From NCBI GenBank assembly GCA_034434335.1, contig DAOTZS010000246.1, positions 1 to 19,003 on the forward strand: a stretch of DNA of 19,003 bases. The letters run 5' to 3'. The translations under genes and the position numbers were made by a program. Below the pieces are notes generated by a model. It was not told the DNA's origin, did no database searches, and saw nothing but the letters and a program-made list of their open reading frames with translations. Positions within the stretch are counted from its first letter, which is position 1. Each line of letters starts with the position of its first letter. This document shows, piece by piece, positions 5,121 to 12,714 of this stretch. The stretch comes from DAOTZS01 sp034434335 (GTDB lineage Bacteria; Chloroflexota; Anaerolineae; CG2-30-64-16).

Positions 5121-7944
5121 ACCGCATCCATCCGAGGCCGAGAAGCCGCGCGAGGGGACCGAACTGGCTACCCTGGCGCGCATCGGGCGGGCCATCCTGG
5201 AGGCCCAGTTAGATCAAGACCAGCTCTGCGAGCTGATTTACGAGCTGGCCGGCCAGATCGTGCCCACCGACAACTTCCAGCTCGGCCTTTTCGATGGCGA
5301 CCGCTACCAGATCAAGGTGTGGGTCAAAGAGGGCCAGCGCCAGCCCCCCGCTTCCTTCCTGGTGCCGGCGGGGCAAGGGATCATCGGCTGGCTGCGCACC
5401 AGCCGTCAGCCTCTGTTGGTGCGGGACTTTGAGGTCGAAATGGCCGAGCTGCCGGCCCGGCCCAGCTATGTCAGCGAACGGCCGCCGCGCTCGGCGATCT
5501 TCCTGCCCATGCCCGTGGCAGATACGGTTATCGGCGCCATCTCCATCCAGAGCAGCCAGCCCTATGCCTTTGACGAAGGCCAGCTCCGCCTGCTCACGGT
5601 GCTCACCAACCAGGCCGCCTCGGCGCTCAATAACGCCCGGCTCTACGAACGCGGCCAGCGCCGGCTCAATGACCTCACCACCGTGGCCGAGGTGGGCCGC
5701 AAGATCACCAGTATCCTGGACCTCGACGAACTGCTAACGCAGGTGGTGGAGCTGATCAAGGCGCGCTTTGGCTACTATCACGTCCAGGTGTTTCTGGTAG
5801 AGCGCGGCAGCGATCGGGCCTATTTCAGGGCCAGCAGTGGCCACGCCCTCAATGAGAAGTGGAGGCGCGAGGGCCGCTTCATGCGCATCGGCCGGGAAGG
5901 GATCATCGGCTGGGTGGCCCAACACGGCGAGCCGCTCCTGGCCAATGACGTGGCGACCGAACCGCGCTACATTCCCGATGACCCCCGGCTGTTGCCCGAC
6001 ACCCGTGCCGAGCTGGCCGTCCCCCTGATCTTTGAGGGCCAGGTGTTGGGGGTTCTGGATGTCCAGAGCACAGAGGTGGGCGCGTTCGGGCCCGATGACC
6101 TCTTCATCCTGCGCACGCTGGCAGACCAGGTGGCGGTGGCGGTCCACTCAACGCGTGCCTATGAGGCTCGACGCGAAGAAGCCTGGGTGACCACGGTCAT
6201 GTTGCAGGTGGCGGAGGCAACCAGCCAGGCGGAGGGGATTGACGAGGTGCTCGAGGCGGCGGTGCGCGTGACTGCCATGCTGGCCGGCATCGAATCGTGC
6301 ACCATCTGGTTGTGGAACGAGGAATTCGAAGCCTTCGAATATGGCAGCAGCTATGGCCTGCGCCTGCCGGCCGAGACAGACCCTGCGGAGGCCTTACGTT
6401 TTCTCCCCAACGAATGGCCATCCCTCGACCGCCTGCGCATCCTGAAGACCCCGCGCATCATCGCAGTGGCCGACCCCGATGTGCCACCGCTGCTGCGCCA
6501 GAGCTGCCCGGGTGAACTGGTAGCCCTGCTGCCGATGCTCAACAAGGGGCAGGTGTTCGGGGTGATGGGTGCCAGCTTCCGGCGCCGCGTGGGCGCTGAG
6601 CTTGGCGAGCGCCGGCTGGCGATGTTGAGCGGCATCGCTCACCAGGTGGCCGCGGCGGTGGACAACAGCCGGCTGGCCGTGGCGCGCGAAGAGGAGGCGT
6701 GGATCTCCACCTTGCTGTTGCAGGTAGCCGAGGTGATCAGCCGGCTGCAGCCGCTGGATGTGACGCTGGCCCAGGTAGCCCGCCTGGCCCAGGTGCTGAC
6801 CGGTGTGGACCGTTGTGCAGTGCTGCTGCGCGACCAGGATGGCGCCTGCCATGTGCGCGCCGTACACGCTGTACAGCCGGCCCTGGCCGAGGCCTACGCG
6901 GGCCTGGTCATCAGGCCCCACGACCTGCCGCTGCTGGATAATGCCTGTCGGATAGGCCAGCCCCTGGTGGCGGATGATGTAGCCGACAACGCCCAGGTGC
7001 CGGCGGCCTGGAGGGAACGCTTTGGCAGTTGCACGATCCTGGCGGTGCCGCTGTTGGTGGCCGGCGAGCCGATCGGCGCCCTGCTGGCCGACGATGTGGA
7101 TGCCACCCATCTCTTCAGCCCACGCCGGGTACGCATCCTGAGCGGCATCGCCAACCAGACCGCGGTGGCGATTGAAAATGCCCGTCTGCAGGCGCAAGAA
7201 GCAGAGCGGGCCCGCCTGAGCCGGGAGCTTGAACTGGCCCACGATATCCAGCGCAGCCTGTTGCCGCTGGAAGCGCCACAGGTGCCAGGCTATCAAATCG
7301 TCTATCGCTGGCGTTCGGCACGCGAGGTAGGAGGGGATTTCTTTGACTTCATCCCCCTGCCCGACGGCCGCCTGGGCCTGGTCGTCGCCGACGTCTCCGA
7401 CAAAGGGGTGCCGGCCGCGCTCTATATGGTGTTGGCGCGCACGCTGATGCGGGCTGTAGCCTTCAGCGGCCGTGAGCCCGGGGCCGCGCTGGCCCGCACC
7501 AACGAGCTAATCGTCGCCGACAGCACGGCCGACATGTTCGTGACCGCCTACTACAGCATCCTCGACCCCAGGCAGCATGTGCTGACCTATGCCAGCGCTG
7601 GCCATAATCTGGCCCTCTACGCGCCTGCCCGCGAGTGCACCCCTGAGCCGATGGTCACCGACGGCGTGGCCCTGGGCATCCTCTCCCCGGTGGAGATCGG
7701 CCAGAAGACGCTGCACCTGGCCCCGGGCGATGTCGTCCTCTTTTACACCGATGGCGTGACCGACAGCCGCAACAGGCAAGGGGAAACCTTCGGCGAAGAG
7801 CGCCTGGTTGAGTTGCTCTGCGCGCATCGGGCTGAGCCGGCCGAGGCCATCGCGGACGCCATTGAAGCCGCGCTGCGCGATTTTGTGGCGGACGCGGCGC
7901 AGTACGATGACCTGACCCTGGTGGTGGTGAAGCGGGTGGCCTGA
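5086..7944 (+). CDS. four-GAF SpoIIE/RsbU-type PP2C serine phosphatase
   Basis: A 952-residue soluble signalling protein. Four successive GAF domains lie at about residues 25-185, 194-353, 369-532 and 539-702; a helical linker (about 703-730) leads into a SpoIIE/PP2C domain to the end. Metal and catalytic signatures are intact: GGDFFDF, VVADVSDKG, SAGHN, FYTDGVTD and YDDLTLVVV. In RsbU-type systems such a phosphatase dephosphorylates the STAS antagonist in response to a signal; the GAF domains are candidate sensors of a small molecule, redox state or light. ATG 5086 is preferred because AGGAGAGG (5075-5082) lies just ahead; an in-frame ATG at 5008 lies deep inside the kinase gene. GAF3 and GAF4 begin with near-copies of one segment (REEAWVTTVMLQVAE and REEEAWISTLLLQVAE), which indicates internal duplication. 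Confidence 0.9.
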   Translation: MTSQHPLTTQPEPHPSEAEKPREGTELATLARIGRAILEAQLDQDQLCELIYELAGQIVPTDNFQLGLFDGDRYQIKVWVKEGQRQPPASFLVPAGQGIIGWLRTSRQPLLVRDFEVEMAELPARPSYVSERPPRSAIFLPMPVADTVIGAISIQSSQPYAFDEGQLRLLTVLTNQAASALNNARLYERGQRRLNDLTTVAEVGRKITSILDLDELLTQVVELIKARFGYYHVQVFLVERGSDRAYFRASSGHALNEKWRREGRFMRIGREGIIGWVAQHGEPLLANDVATEPRYIPDDPRLLPDTRAELAVPLIFEGQVLGVLDVQSTEVGAFGPDDLFILRTLADQVAVAVHSTRAYEARREEAWVTTVMLQVAEATSQAEGIDEVLEAAVRVTAMLAGIESCTIWLWNEEFEAFEYGSSYGLRLPAETDPAEALRFLPNEWPSLDRLRILKTPRIIAVADPDVPPLLRQSCPGELVALLPMLNKGQVFGVMGASFRRRVGAELGERRLAMLSGIAHQVAAAVDNSRLAVAREEEAWISTLLLQVAEVISRLQPLDVTLAQVARLAQVLTGVDRCAVLLRDQDGACHVRAVHAVQPALAEAYAGLVIRPHDLPLLDNACRIGQPLVADDVADNAQVPAAWRERFGSCTILAVPLLVAGEPIGALLADDVDATHLFSPRRVRILSGIANQTAVAIENARLQAQEAERARLSRELELAHDIQRSLLPLEAPQVPGYQIVYRWRSAREVGGDFFDFIPLPDGRLGLVVADVSDKGVPAALYMVLARTLMRAVAFSGREPGAALARTNELIVADSTADMFVTAYYSILDPRQHVLTYASAGHNLALYAPARECTPEPMVTDGVALGILSPVEIGQKTLHLAPGDVVLFYTDGVTDSRNRQGETFGEERLVELLCAHRAEPAEAIADAIEAALRDFVADAAQYDDLTLVVVKRVA

Positions 7945-7966
7945 GCTGGCAGCTCCGCCGAAGGGC

Positions 7967-8037
7967 GGGTGGGCGAGGGCAATGCCGGGTGGGCGATGGC
8001 AATGCCGGGTGGGCGACGGCAATGCCGTCGCCCACCC
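7967..8037. repeat. 20-bp tandem repeat (x3) ending in a perfect hairpin; likely bidirectional terminator
   Basis: Three 20-bp units, GGGTGGGCGA-N-GGCAATGCC with N = G, T, C and otherwise near-identical, start at 7967, 7987 and 8007. The third is followed by its own reverse complement, so 8007-8020 pairs with 8024-8037 as a perfect 14-bp stem with an AAT loop. It sits between two convergent genes (phosphatase ending 7944, NYN gene ending 8076), where a symmetric hairpin could stop transcription from both sides. There is no T-run on either strand. Confidence 0.8.
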
Positions 8038-8075
8038 GGTGGCGCAGGCTGGAGAGCGAAATAACCCTGGTCCTT

Positions 8076-10091
8076 TCAAGCCCAGGCCGAAGTCCGCGCC
8101 GGCAGGGTGCTCTCTTCCGCCTGGCTGATCAGGCTGGCCAGAAAGGCCCTTGTCCGCTCCATGCGCGCCAGGGTCTCGCTGCCGGCCTGGACGGCTGACC
8201 CAATGAGGTCCGTGAGATCCCGGTAGTTCTGACGGATCAGCCCCAGGTTCACCGCCGCCAGCCGCCTGACCAGTTCCTCCCACTTTTCCCCCACCTGCGG
8301 ATTGCTATGGTTGTGGATGCGGAATGCCACCTGACAGGCGGGCGAGCGGCCCAGGTTGGGTGGCACCGTTTCATCCAGGCACTTGCCGGCGATGGCGTAG
8401 AAGTAGCTGGCCATGGGATTGACCAGGCGCTGAATGCGAGGCCATACGCTGTCGGCTTCCTGCGCCAGGCTGAAGAACCCCAGATAGTAGGGCACGGCAT
8501 CCTCGTAGTTGCCGCTGACAAAGGCATGCCCCGCCTTGACCGAGCAGTAGCTGGCCAGATACCATTTGAGGTCGTCGAAACCGGCCCGTGCCTGCCCCGA
8601 CCGCAACGCCTCCAACTGCACCCGGCCAGCCTGCAGATAGCGTTGCGCACTGCCGGCGAAATCTTTCTGGCGTAGCTCCGAGCCCTCGTGGAAGAGGCTC
8701 TCGGCCGTGATGGGGCTGATCACCTCCCCAGGCGGCAAGGGAACACGTGCCAGGTCGGCCGCGGCGGGCAGCAATTCCTCCCGGTCCAGCAGCCGGGAGA
8801 TCTGTTCCGGAGCTATGGCGTGATTATCACCCACCTGCACGATCAGACGGCGCTCCATCAGCTCGCGACACAGTGCCGCCACACGGCCGGGGTCAGCATC
8901 GGCATCGTAGAGCACCGGCGCCAGTTGCTCGGCTATAACCGGCACACCTCCCTCCACCAGCCGCCAGACGTACACCCGGTCACACGCCTGTAGCAAACTC
9001 TCCAGCGTCAGGGCATCGGCGCCGATAATAGGCGCGTCGCTGGCAGCCTGCCCGCCCGCAAAGGTCAGCGCATCGCTCATGATCAGCAGCCGCATCACGT
9101 CTGGCACTGCCACCTTCTGCGTCAGGGCGTTTTCGGCGTCATAGCGATCCTTCAACAGGTCGGCTGCCGCGCGCAGGGAGAGCGGCTCGGCCCGGTTGTG
9201 GACCAGGGCCAGGAAGTCCTGTAACACCTGCTTGCGGGTGTTGAAATCCACCACGCGCAGGCCGGCCTCGCGCAAGAAGCTGCGGTAGCGCTGTGCCAGA
9301 TCAGCGGAGGGCTTGACAGGTGGCGGCGGCTCGGCCGGCACGGCTTCCATAACCGGCTTACGCAGGCTGACATAGAGTTGCAGGCCCTCCTCCTGTAGCG
9401 TCACCAGGTCCTCGTGAGCTTCCAGGAAGGCCCGGAACTGCTGGAAGCCGTAGTTGGCCTCATTGAACGACGAATCCAGACCCAACATCATCTGTTTCAG
9501 CCGGCCGGCGAAGATGGGGGTCTCGCCCTTCTGCTCGGCAGCGCTCAGGGCCCGCCGCAGCAGCTCGCGCGGGTCGGGCAGCCGCAGTTCTTCCGAGATA
9601 TCGGATGGCTCTTCGCTCACCAGGGTCTCGTAGAAGATGAACTCGTCACAGGCCCGGCGCAAGAGGTCACTGGTAGCCGAGCGCAGGCCGATGCCGATGG
9701 TGTACTTGCCGTGGTCGCGCAGCTTGTGGATCAGCTCGGTGAAGTCGCTGTCGCCGGAGACGATGGCATAAGTGTCAATGCTGGGCCGCGTGAAGACGGT
9801 TTCCAGGGCGTCAATGGCCAGGCGTACATCTGCCCTGTTCTTTTGCTGCATCCCAACCGAATAGAGCTGAAAGAGATCTATGCCGTTCTCCAGCATCGGG
9901 CGTCGGTAGCGATGAAAGCGGCCCCAATCACCGTACGCTCGTTTGATCAGCAGCCGGCCACGGGTGCGCAACAGGCCCATGACGGCATCTATGTCGAACT
10001 CCCCAAAATTGGCCTCGGCCGAAGTGGCCACGTTCTCGAAATCTATGAAAACCGCCAGTTGAGGTCCATTAAAACGTGTTTCCATATTCAT
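8076..10091 (-). CDS. NYN-domain (PIN-like) nuclease with LOTUS/OST-HTH domain and a long C-terminal region
   Basis: 671 residues. Residues about 10-155 form a NYN/LabA-like domain of the PIN-like nuclease superfamily. Candidate metal-binding acidic residues are D17 (in FIDFEN), D88 and D94 (NRADVRLAIDA), and D114 and D116 (SGDSDF). Residues about 170-243 resemble an OST-HTH/LOTUS domain (LRRALSAAEQKGE through LQLYVSL), a module linked to RNA binding. The remaining 430 or so residues are mostly helical and not recognised; the last third (about 480-640) has TPR-like character. Bacterial NYN proteins are proposed RNases; this activity is inferred. The start overlaps the enoyl-CoA hydratase stop as TGATG (one shared base), which implies translational coupling. 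ATG two codons downstream is an alternative start. Confidence 0.85.
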   Translation of the reverse strand: MNMETRFNGPQLAVFIDFENVATSAEANFGEFDIDAVMGLLRTRGRLLIKRAYGDWGRFHRYRRPMLENGIDLFQLYSVGMQQKNRADVRLAIDALETVFTRPSIDTYAIVSGDSDFTELIHKLRDHGKYTIGIGLRSATSDLLRRACDEFIFYETLVSEEPSDISEELRLPDPRELLRRALSAAEQKGETPIFAGRLKQMMLGLDSSFNEANYGFQQFRAFLEAHEDLVTLQEEGLQLYVSLRKPVMEAVPAEPPPPVKPSADLAQRYRSFLREAGLRVVDFNTRKQVLQDFLALVHNRAEPLSLRAAADLLKDRYDAENALTQKVAVPDVMRLLIMSDALTFAGGQAASDAPIIGADALTLESLLQACDRVYVWRLVEGGVPVIAEQLAPVLYDADADPGRVAALCRELMERRLIVQVGDNHAIAPEQISRLLDREELLPAAADLARVPLPPGEVISPITAESLFHEGSELRQKDFAGSAQRYLQAGRVQLEALRSGQARAGFDDLKWYLASYCSVKAGHAFVSGNYEDAVPYYLGFFSLAQEADSVWPRIQRLVNPMASYFYAIAGKCLDETVPPNLGRSPACQVAFRIHNHSNPQVGEKWEELVRRLAAVNLGLIRQNYRDLTDLIGSAVQAGSETLARMERTRAFLASLISQAEESTLPARTSAWA

Positions 10092-10876
10092 CAGTCCGTA
10101 AAGTGTGGTTTGCGCTTCTCCAAAAATGCCCTCAGCCCCTCATCCATGTCATGGCTGCCGGCCAGTGCCGTGAACAGCTCTGCTTCGTAACGCAGTCCCT
10201 CAGCCAAAGGCATGTTGAGGCCGTCCAGCACTGCTCGTAAGACCGAACGGTTCACGCGGCTGCTTTTGCCGACGATCTTGCCTGCCAACGCCAGCGCTTC
10301 CTCCAGCAACTGCCCGGCCGGTACCACCCGGTTGGCCAGCCCAAGCCGATATGCCTCCTGGGCGTCAATGATCTCGCCTGTCAGGATCAGCTCCAATGCC
10401 CTGCCGGGCCCGATGAGCCGCGCCAGGCGCTGAGTGCCTCCCCAGCCAGGCAGGATGCCCAGGTTGGTTTCCGTCTGGCCTACCCGTGCCCGGTCCGAAA
10501 ACAGCCGGATATGACAGGCCATGGCCAGTTCCAGCCCGCCGCCCAGTGCCACCCCGTTCACCGCGGCAATTACCGGCTTGGGCGCGGCTTCGATCTTGTT
10601 AAAAAGCCCCTGACCCCGGGCCACAAAAGCCCGCACTGCGTCGGGCTGGTCCTTGATCGCCGCGATCTCGCGGATGTCGGCGCCGGCGACAAAGGCGCTC
10701 TCCCCCGCGCCGGTGATCACCACAGCCCTGACCTGTGCGTCGGCAAAAAGCTGATCACAAACCGATGCCAGCTCATCTAAAGCGGCCGCGTTGAGCGCAT
10801 TGACAGGCGGGCGCTCGATCACCAGCAACGCCACGCTGTCCCTCAGCGAAAGTTTCACATAAGTCTGCTCGTCCAT
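10091..10876 (-). CDS. enoyl-CoA hydratase (crotonase family)
   Basis: A 261-residue crotonase-fold enzyme of normal length. The oxyanion-hole segment AFVAGADI (61-68) and GVALGGGLELA (108-118) are present, as are both catalytic glutamates of classical hydratases: E116 in GGGLEL and E136 in QTETNLGILPG. It should hydrate trans-2-enoyl-CoA to 3-hydroxyacyl-CoA, feeding the dehydrogenase encoded just upstream on the same strand; the pair covers two consecutive beta-oxidation steps. ATG 10876 follows a strong Shine-Dalgarno, AAAGGAGG (10887-10894 on the complement), with 10-base spacing. The gene overlaps the NYN gene downstream by one base. Substrate chain length cannot be read from sequence. 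Confidence 0.9.
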   Translation of the reverse strand: MDEQTYVKLSLRDSVALLVIERPPVNALNAAALDELASVCDQLFADAQVRAVVITGAGESAFVAGADIREIAAIKDQPDAVRAFVARGQGLFNKIEAAPKPVIAAVNGVALGGGLELAMACHIRLFSDRARVGQTETNLGILPGWGGTQRLARLIGPGRALELILTGEIIDAQEAYRLGLANRVVPAGQLLEEALALAGKIVGKSSRVNRSVLRAVLDGLNMPLAEGLRYEAELFTALAGSHDMDEGLRAFLEKRKPHFTD

Positions 10877-10916
10877 GCGCCGAAAGCCTCCTTTGGTCCC
10901 TGCTTTTCCCCTCCTT

Positions 10917-10981
10917 GTAACTATTTCAGCGGTGACTGGAAGGGCCCAGGAGGGGCGATTTCAATCGGCCTGAATAGTTAC
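10917..10981 (+). mobile_element. MITE-like element, copy 2 (65 bp)
   Basis: It begins GTAACTATTTCAG and ends CTGAATAGTTAC, an inverted repeat with one extra T on the left. Perfect 8-bp direct repeats CCCTCCTT flank it (10909-10916 and 10982-10989). It keeps the left GGTGACTGGAAG segment and the right CGATTTCAATCGGCC segment of copy 1, with the middle deleted. It lies between the dehydrogenase and enoyl-CoA hydratase genes. The duplicated target reads AAGGAGGG on the coding strand, so the insertion duplicated a Shine-Dalgarno-like sequence that begins within the dehydrogenase stop codon. Confidence 0.88.
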
Positions 10982-10988
10982 CCCTCCT

Positions 10989-12200
10989 TTACACATACCA
11001 GTGGAAACCCTGTTTGGTCTTGAGGCCCAGGTGCCCGGCGCGGACCTTGGTGCGCAGCAAACGGGCCGGCCGGAAACGCTCCCCATATCTGGCATGCAGC
11101 GCCTCAAGCTGGGCCAATACCACGTCCAACCCGATCTGATCAGCGATGGCCAGAGGCCCCTTGCGCTCCCCTTGATACCCCATCCCCGCGCCGGCCACCA
11201 TCGCCAGGTCAATGTCGTTCAACGAAGCGATGTTTTCCTGCAGCGCCAGCACTGCCTCGTTGATCAGGGGATAAATCACCCGCTCCACGGTAAACTCGCT
11301 TTGCGGATCGCGGCCGTGGCTGGCGATCAGCGCCCGCACCTCCTCATCCGTCTCCTCTCCATAACCGTAGAACCCCTTGCCGACCTTCTTGCCCAGGCGG
11401 CCGGCCTGGACCAACTCTCGCAGAAGGGGCGCCGGTGCCATGCGCGGGCCGTACTCTGAGTACAGGTAGTCGAGGATGTGGAGGCAGACGTCAATGCCTA
11501 TCATGTCCATGAGGGCGAAAGGCCCCATGGGCATGCCAAAGGCCACCACCGCGGCGTCGATCTCTGTGGCCGTTGCCGCGCCCTCGAGCAGGCAGTAGGT
11601 GGCCTCGTTCAGGTAGGGCATCAGCAGACGGTTGACCACAAACCCCGGGCACTCTTGCACGACCACCGGCACCTTCGACAGTGACCTGGCGAACGTCACG
11701 ACGTCGTCCACCGTCTCCCGCGCGGTGTCCAGGCCAGGGATGACCTCCACCAGGCGCATAACGTGGGCCGGGTTGAAGAAATGCATGCCGATCACCTTGT
11801 GGGGCCGTCTGGTGGCCGCGCCCATCTCGCTGATGGAGAGGGCCGACGTGTTGGTGGCGAAAATGGTAGTCTCGGGTACTACCGGCTCAAGCTCCCCAAA
11901 TACCCTCTTCTTAATGGCCATCTCCTCCGGGACGGCCTCGATCACAATGTCCACATCGGCGAAGTCCCCGTAGTCGAGGGTTGGCTTGATCAGGGCGAGC
12001 TGGCGCGCCATCTCCTCGGCGGTCATCTTTCCCCGCTCAACGCGGCGCTGATAGATGCCCCGGATGGCAGCCATGCCCCTGTCCAGGATGGACTGGTCAA
12101 TATCTTTGAGCACCACTGGCAGGCCACTGGCACTGATGACCTGGGCAATCTCGGCGCCCATCGTGCCTGCGCCGACAACCCCTGCTTTGAAGATGTACAT
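10989..12200 (-). CDS. 3-hydroxyacyl-CoA dehydrogenase with duplicated C-terminal domain
   Basis: 403 residues. The N-terminal Rossmann domain carries the NAD-binding GAGTMG (residues 10-15). GMHFFNPAHVMRLVEVI holds the catalytic His and the paired Glu of the family. Two copies of the 3HCDH C-terminal domain follow: the first covers about 185-280 (GFVVNRLLMPYLNEA through GKKVGKGFYGY), the second about 300-403 (ending LGLKTKQGFHWY). Single-domain HBD/PaaH proteins are about 280 residues, so this is the longer fused type. It oxidises 3-hydroxyacyl-CoA to 3-ketoacyl-CoA with NAD+. ATG 12200 follows AGGTAGGG a few bases away. It is first in a minus-strand operon with the hydratase and NYN genes; no thiolase is in the window. 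Confidence 0.9.
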   Translation of the reverse strand: MYIFKAGVVGAGTMGAEIAQVISASGLPVVLKDIDQSILDRGMAAIRGIYQRRVERGKMTAEEMARQLALIKPTLDYGDFADVDIVIEAVPEEMAIKKRVFGELEPVVPETTIFATNTSALSISEMGAATRRPHKVIGMHFFNPAHVMRLVEVIPGLDTARETVDDVVTFARSLSKVPVVVQECPGFVVNRLLMPYLNEATYCLLEGAATATEIDAAVVAFGMPMGPFALMDMIGIDVCLHILDYLYSEYGPRMAPAPLLRELVQAGRLGKKVGKGFYGYGEETDEEVRALIASHGRDPQSEFTVERVIYPLINEAVLALQENIASLNDIDLAMVAGAGMGYQGERKGPLAIADQIGLDVVLAQLEALHARYGERFRPARLLRTKVRAGHLGLKTKQGFHWYV

Positions 12201-12373
12201 AACCCTACCTCGCGTCGGTTGTTCACGCGCCGCCGGGCAAGCAGCGCACAGTGCGTGATTAAAAAGATCGAGACATCACGTGCCAGGTGCCCCAGCCTGG
12301 CCGAATAGAGCCCCATAGGAGGAAGAGAGCCGGGACAGATGAAGCATCGGTGTCTGTCCACCAACCAAAAGTC

Positions 12374-12402
12374 AGTATAGTCTATCCGCGACGTGCTGTC
12401 AA
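12374..12402 (-). promoter_or_regulatory. consensus sigma70-type promoter of the beta-oxidation/NYN operon
   Basis: On the minus strand a perfect TTGACA (12397-12402) is followed after 17 bases by TATACT (12374-12379). The start would be near 12367, giving a leader of about 165 nt before ATG 12200. I see no operator palindrome or riboswitch in that leader. Confidence 0.85.
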
Positions 12403-12483
12403 TCGCAATTGGGGCGGGCTCTAGGTCCCACGCGGCCAGGCGCAGCATTCGCCCCCAGCAATTTCAAATATGCCAGCGCTCTG

Positions 12484-12650
12484 GTTATGGCCTCACCCCA
12501 TCCCCCTACCCCCTTCCCAGCCTTGCGGGGAAGGGGGATCGAGATTATAAGGGCATTCTGGGCGGCGAAGCCGCCCAGAATGCCCTTCCAAAGGATTCCC
12601 CCGCCCCCAATTGGGGGCGGGGGAGAGGGCCGAGGGTGAGGGGGCGTAAG
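12484..12650. repeat. palindrome cassette upstream of mutL
   Basis: Three large hairpins stand in a row. CCCCCTTCCC (12509-12518) pairs with GGGAAGGGGG (12528-12537). An 18-bp perfect stem, 12549-12566 with 12570-12587, has a GAA loop. A 26-bp perfect palindrome, CCCCCGCCCCC-AATT-GGGGGCGGGGG, spans 12598-12623. CCTCACCC (12491-12498) and GGGTGAGG (12634-12641) bracket the set as an outer inverted repeat. No coding frame is convincing. It resembles dispersed intergenic repeats of large bacterial genomes and lies between the divergent dehydrogenase and mutL genes. Confidence 0.85.
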
Positions 12651-12702
12651 TGGTTTAGGCTCATATGGAATAGCTGATTCGCCCCCTGGGTCAGTAGTAT
12701 GG

Positions 12703-12708
12703 TAGAAT
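12703..12708 (+). promoter_or_regulatory. candidate -10 box of mutL, possibly giving a leaderless mRNA
   Basis: TAGAAT ends 6 bases before the mutL ATG at 12715, so initiation would fall at about the A of ATG. There is no Shine-Dalgarno in the 20 bases before the start. No good -35 is seen; TTCGCC (12678-12683) is at 19 bases and weak. Confidence 0.4.
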
Positions 12709-12714
12709 GAGCAT

